A stretch of 64,000 bases of DNA from NCBI RefSeq assembly GCF_914768025.1, contig NZ_CAJZCE010000002.1, positions 186,001-250,000 on the forward strand, given 5' to 3'. The notes beneath the pieces were generated by a model. That model ran no database searches. It worked only from the letters and a program-made list of their open reading frames with translations, and was not told where the DNA came from. Source of the DNA: Snodgrassella gandavensis. GTDB lineage: Bacteria > Pseudomonadota > Gammaproteobacteria > Burkholderiales > Neisseriaceae. Below are positions 60,498 through 64,000 of the stretch, piece after piece. Positions within the stretch are counted from its first letter, which is position 1. Every line of letters begins with the position of its first letter. Both the position numbers and the translations under genes were made by a program.

Positions 60498-61001
60498 ATG
60501 TCAGAAAGCTTCCAAAATGAAGTGCCACCGGCACGTGTCAATATTAAACTGGATTTGCATACTGGGGGTGCGAAAAAACAGGTTGAATTACCCTTGCGCT
60601 TATTGGTAGCAGGTGATTTCAGCTTCTCTGAGAGTGACACCCCCTTGGCTGAACGAGAAAAAGTTTCAATCAACAAAAATAATTTTGATGCTGTTCTTGC
60701 AGAGATGAATCCAACGGTAAAACTCTCTGTACCTAATGCTCTGGCTGACGATGATTCCGAAATTCCAGTCAATCTGGATTTTAAATCAATGAAAGATTTC
60801 CATCCTGAACAGATAGTTCAGCAAGTGCCTGAGCTTAAATCATTACTGGCTATGCGTAACCTGTTAAGAGATTTGAAATCCAATATTCTTGATAATGCAG
60901 TTTTACGCAAAGAACTGGAAAAAATTCTGCAAGACAAAAACCTTTCTGATGAGTTGCGTAAAGAGCTGGAAGCAATCTCACCAATCATCTCTAAAGAATA
61001 A
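60498..61001 (+). CDS. tssB: Type VI secretion sheath protein TssB
   Basis: Small subunit of the contractile sheath (VipA/ImpB). The 167 residues start with SESFQNEVPPARVNIKLDLHTGGAKKQVELPLRLLVAGDFS, the conserved TssB opening. They contain INKNNFDAVLAEMNPTVKLSVPN and the DFHPEQIVQQVPELKSLLAMRNLLRDLKSN segment that binds TssC. AAGGAG lies six bases upstream of the ATG. First gene of the visible T6SS operon. Confidence 0.97.
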   Translation: MSESFQNEVPPARVNIKLDLHTGGAKKQVELPLRLLVAGDFSFSESDTPLAEREKVSINKNNFDAVLAEMNPTVKLSVPNALADDDSEIPVNLDFKSMKDFHPEQIVQQVPELKSLLAMRNLLRDLKSNILDNAVLRKELEKILQDKNLSDELRKELEAISPIISKE

Positions 61002-61022
61002 ATACCGTAGAGGAATTTAAGA

Positions 61023-62555
61023 ATGCAAAAAAATATGCAAGATAGTGGTTCCGCTCAGGCAGCAAATGCTGTTCAACATTCTGTTTATGAATCATTGTTT
61101 GATAAAATAAATCTGAATACCGTTTCTACAGCACCAACCTTTGATCATTACACCAACAATACGGCTTTATCTGAGTCTGCTACCAATGAACGCATTTCAG
61201 TAGCGATAAACGTATTTTTGAAAATGATTCAGGACAGCTCTCAAACCGTAGACAGACTGGACAAATCATTACTGGATTTTCATATCGCTAAACTGGACAA
61301 ATTAATCAGTAACCAGCTAGACAACATTCTGCATCACCCAGAATTTCAGGCCATTGAAAGTACGTGGCGTGGTTTGAAATTCTTGGTAGATCGCACAGAT
61401 TTTCGCCAGAATGTAAAGATTGATGTACTGGATGTTTCCAAAGAAGCCTTAATTCGCGATTTTGAAGATTCTCCAGAAGTCATTCAAAGTGGTCTGTACA
61501 GCCATACTTATATCAATGAATATGATACTCCGGGCGGACAGCCATTTGCTTCAATCATTTCGGCTTACGAGTTTAACCGTTCAGCTCAGGACATTGAGTT
61601 ACTCAGAAATATTTCAAAAGTTTCTGCTGCTGCACACATGCCATTCATTGGTTCCGTTGGGCCTGAATTTTTTGGTAAAGAAACAATGGAAGAAGTTGCC
61701 TCAATTAAAGATATAGGCAACTACTTTGACCGTGCAGAATACATAAAATGGAACAGCTTCCGTAATACTGATGATGCCCGCTATATAGGTCTTACTTTGC
61801 CACGTTTTCTGGCACGCTTGCCTTATGGTAGTGATACCGTACCAGTACGCAGTTTCAATTATAGCGAAGAAGTTAAAGGCCCAGATCACAATCGTTATCT
61901 ATGGTCTAATGCCACATTTGCATTTGCAGCCAACATGGTAAGAAGCTTCATTAAAAATGGCTGGTGTGTACAAATTCGTGGCCCGCAGGCTGGTGGTTTG
62001 ATTGAAAATCTGCCCATCCACCTATATGACCTGGGTTCTGGCGCGCAAATGAAAATTCCGACAGAGGTGTTAATTCCTGAAACACGTGAGTTTGAATTTG
62101 CCAATCTGGGTTTTGTACCGCTTTCTTTCTATAAAAATCATGATTTTGCTTGCTTCTTCTCAGCAAATTCTACCCAAAAACCAGCGTTGTACGACACCAA
62201 GGAAGCTACAGCTAATAGCCGTATCAATTCACGTCTTCCCTATATTTTCTTGCTGTCTCGTTTAGCCCATTATTTGAAATTGATCCAGCGCGAAAACATT
62301 GGTATGACCAAAGATAGGCGTGTTCTGGAAGTGGAAATGAATAACTGGATTCAGAATCTGGTTACAGAAATGACAGACCCAAGTGATGAGTTGCAGGCAT
62401 CACACCCATTACGACAGGCAAAAGTTGCTGTGGAAGACATAGAAGATAACCCAGGTTTCTTCAAAATTAAACTGTTTGTTATTCCGCATTTCCAGATTGA
62501 AGGTATGGATATTAACCTTTCTTTAGTATCACAAATGCCAAAAGCTAAAAAATAA
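61023..62555 (+). CDS. tssC: Type VI secretion sheath protein TssC
   Basis: Large sheath subunit (VipB/ImpC) that assembles with TssB into the contractile tube. The 510 residues include LDKLISNQLDNILHHPEFQAIESTWRGLKFLVDRTDF, the family's central LPRFLARLPYG and the FAANMVRSFIKNGWCVQIRGPQAGG region. The C-terminal PGFFKIKLFVIPHFQIEGMDINLSLVS is the part contacted by ClpV in other systems. It starts 21 bases after tssB. A strong stem-loop separates it from the PAAR gene. Confidence 0.98.
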   Translation: MQKNMQDSGSAQAANAVQHSVYESLFDKINLNTVSTAPTFDHYTNNTALSESATNERISVAINVFLKMIQDSSQTVDRLDKSLLDFHIAKLDKLISNQLDNILHHPEFQAIESTWRGLKFLVDRTDFRQNVKIDVLDVSKEALIRDFEDSPEVIQSGLYSHTYINEYDTPGGQPFASIISAYEFNRSAQDIELLRNISKVSAAAHMPFIGSVGPEFFGKETMEEVASIKDIGNYFDRAEYIKWNSFRNTDDARYIGLTLPRFLARLPYGSDTVPVRSFNYSEEVKGPDHNRYLWSNATFAFAANMVRSFIKNGWCVQIRGPQAGGLIENLPIHLYDLGSGAQMKIPTEVLIPETREFEFANLGFVPLSFYKNHDFACFFSANSTQKPALYDTKEATANSRINSRLPYIFLLSRLAHYLKLIQRENIGMTKDRRVLEVEMNNWIQNLVTEMTDPSDELQASHPLRQAKVAVEDIEDNPGFFKIKLFVIPHFQIEGMDINLSLVSQMPKAKK

Positions 62556-62574
62556 ACATTAGCTACAAAAGAAA

Positions 62575-62602
62575 ATCTACCGATAGTTTTCTATCGGTAG
62601 AT
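62575..62602 (+). promoter_or_regulatory. Perfect stem-loop between tssC and the PAAR gene
   Basis: ATCTACCGATAG and its exact complement around a TTTT loop, 12 bp with no mismatch, starting 20 bases after the tssC stop. No U tract follows, so it is not a simple terminator. An RNA processing or 3'-protecting element that keeps sheath mRNA levels above those of the downstream genes is plausible. Confidence 0.65.
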
Positions 62603-62622
62603 AACCAATAGAGGATAACTAA

Positions 62623-62886
62623 ATGTCACGTGCAATTATTTGTAAGGGCGACACCACCACACACGGTGGAATTGTGCTTGAAGGTGATCCAGTTGTCAGT
62701 ATAGAAGGGCGACCTGTAGCCCGCAAAGGCGATAAAGTTAGCTGCCCGAAATGTACAGGGGTTTATTTAATCGTAGAAGGCGACCAACAATTAACAGTAC
62801 AGGGGCGCCCGATGGCTTTGGAAAATATGAAAACCAGCTGTGGTGCCCGATTGTTATCCAGACAATCAATAGCTAAATGTGAATAA
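62623..62886 (+). CDS. PAAR domain protein (T6SS spike tip)
   Basis: The 87-residue protein is a stand-alone PAAR domain, which caps the VgrG spike. It shows AIICKGDTTTHGGIVLEGDPVVSIEGRPVARKGDKVSCPKC and the second half VYLIVEGDQQLTVQGRPMALENMKTSCGARLLS, typical of the DUF4150/PAAR-like repeat pattern with conserved Gly, His and Cys. No toxin extension is attached. AGAGGA precedes the start. Its position inside the sheath-baseplate operon suggests it is the structural PAAR of this system. Confidence 0.93.
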   Translation: MSRAIICKGDTTTHGGIVLEGDPVVSIEGRPVARKGDKVSCPKCTGVYLIVEGDQQLTVQGRPMALENMKTSCGARLLSRQSIAKCE

Positions 62887-62912
62887 TCCATAGAATTAGA
62901 ATAGGTTGTAAG

Positions 62913-64000
62913 TTGAAAATTATCAATCCGATTTGGTACGAAGGTACCTTACTGTTACCACAAATTTTCCAGCAACAGGAATTATTACAACAGGCTAATG
63001 CAACTAGTATAATGCAGTGCACACGAATTATGCCTTGGGGCGTAATGCGTATGGATGTAGACAGCAATAGCCTAGCTTTAAAAAAACTAAAATTATCGGA
63101 TTGCGCTGTTTCGTTTCAGGATGGTACGTGGTTTGATTCCCGGCAAATGCAATTTTTGCCACCAGCTCGTGATTTGGCGCAGATACCAGAAGATATACTT
63201 GAAACTACAGTATATCTGTCTTTGCCAGAACTCAATACTGTAGGCAGTAATCTGCTTGAAAACAGCAGTAATGCACCACTACGGTTTTCAAAACAGTTTA
63301 CCGCTGTTACAGATTTATATGGTAGTCAACAAACGGAAATTGCAGAGAAACGATTAAATTTCAGCCTCAAGTTCTCACATGAAAATCGTCAGAATTTTTT
63401 AGCAATACCTATCCTGCGTCTGATTAAAAACCAAAATAATATCTGGCAGCTTGATACACAATACGTGCCACCAGTATTCTTTATCGGTAGCAACACATTT
63501 CTGATGGAAATGCTGTCCACACAGATTCAGATTCTGCTTAACAAAAGCCAGCGCCTTGGTTCATTGCGCAAAGAACGCAACCAGCAGTCGGCTGATTTTC
63601 TGGTATCTGATATTTCTTTATTCTGGCTGTTGAACATACTTAATCAATCCATACCGGAAATGGTGCTGTTGCAAACGCATAACAACATGGCACCTGAACA
63701 TTATTATATGTTGCTGGCACGTCTAGTAGGCAGCCTGCTGTCATTTTCAATCGAATCAAGTATTAAAGACATACCCCAGTACGATCCGCTTAACCTGAGT
63801 ACAACATTCATTCGGCTGAATGAAATGCTGTTGGAGCTTCTGGATACTGTTATCCCTACAGTTCTTGTACTGGTTGATCTGGAAAAAGTAGGCAATACCC
63901 GTTGGATTGGGCATTTGCTAGATGCACGACTAAATGAAGAAACCGACTACTACATATCTGTGCGTGCCAATGTTCCATTATATGAGCTACAGGAACGCTT
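62913..64000 (+). CDS. tssK: Type VI secretion baseplate protein TssK (partial, runs off the window)
   Basis: The frame opens at a TTG at 62913, seven bases after AGG, and stays open for 362 codons to the window end. The N-terminus KIINPIWYEGTLLLPQIFQQQE and the PWGVMRMDVD segment are those of TssK (ImpJ/VasE), the trimeric linker between baseplate and membrane complex. Later parts (FRSGS-like IGSNTFLMEML, and the HYYMLLARLVGSLLSFS helix) agree. The C-terminal fifth is outside the window. TTG is chosen because no ATG precedes the conserved start. Confidence 0.92.
   Translation, partial: MKIINPIWYEGTLLLPQIFQQQELLQQANATSIMQCTRIMPWGVMRMDVDSNSLALKKLKLSDCAVSFQDGTWFDSRQMQFLPPARDLAQIPEDILETTVYLSLPELNTVGSNLLENSSNAPLRFSKQFTAVTDLYGSQQTEIAEKRLNFSLKFSHENRQNFLAIPILRLIKNQNNIWQLDTQYVPPVFFIGSNTFLMEMLSTQIQILLNKSQRLGSLRKERNQQSADFLVSDISLFWLLNILNQSIPEMVLLQTHNNMAPEHYYMLLARLVGSLLSFSIESSIKDIPQYDPLNLSTTFIRLNEMLLELLDTVIPTVLVLVDLEKVGNTRWIGHLLDARLNEETDYYISVRANVPLYELQER

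Overview
The window looks like the chromosome of a low-GC (about 42%) betaproteobacterium of the Neisseriaceae. Its housekeeping blocks fit that family: rimP-nusA-infB-rbfA, eno-ftsB, pqiABC, leuC-leuD-leuB, gshA-trpS-gshB and a minimal ProQ. The low GC, a type VI secretion locus, an RTX-repeat protein and many decayed insertion sequences point to a host-associated lineage such as the bee-gut symbiont Snodgrassella. The genus is an inference; no database search was possible.

Layout. 1-6 kb is accessory DNA: a decayed IS3-family element with both terminal inverted repeats (345-1510), a frameshifted N-terminal remnant of an RTX-type gene (1784-1932), a two-pass membrane protein of unknown function, and an intact 936-residue RTX-repeat protein. 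6-17 kb is core: catalase, then kup-argC-erpA on the minus strand, then the translation/transcription operon rimP-nusA-infB-rbfA on the plus strand behind a hairpin with a T-run. 17-27 kb holds a PEBP-family protein, an alpha/beta hydrolase, a SpoIIAA-like protein, eno-ftsB, tRNA-Ser(GCU) with a near-consensus promoter, a TonB-dependent receptor behind a Fur-box-like site, tatD, proQ and aroC. 27.4-29.9 kb is a small accessory patch: a lipoprotein, two GNAT acetyltransferases separated by an IS5-family transposase remnant, and a secreted protein.

30-42 kb is core again: pqiABC, leucine biosynthesis with two tiny tandem entericidin-like lipoprotein genes between leuC and leuD, glutathione synthesis split around trpS, and dgkA. 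At 41.7-43.1 kb an AEC-family transporter gene is broken and its middle replaced by an orphan gene. Then come an EamA transporter with a LysR regulator, dapF-DUF484-membrane protein, an Ala-rich lipoprotein, a 1-kb gene-free stretch, ETF-ubiquinone oxidoreductase, tRNA-Thr(CGU), a bile-acid-symporter-like transporter, a PiT phosphate transporter, thiE, hemH, trhP (yegQ) and recO.

After a 650-bp AT-rich spacer, a type VI secretion operon begins at 60.5 kb: tssB, tssC, a PAAR tip protein and tssK, which runs off the window end. A perfect 12-bp stem-loop lies between tssC and the PAAR gene. No CRISPR array, rRNA or prophage was seen. The least explained parts are the RTX locus with its degraded paralogue, the entericidin-like pair inside the leucine operon, and the gene that replaced the middle of the AEC transporter.
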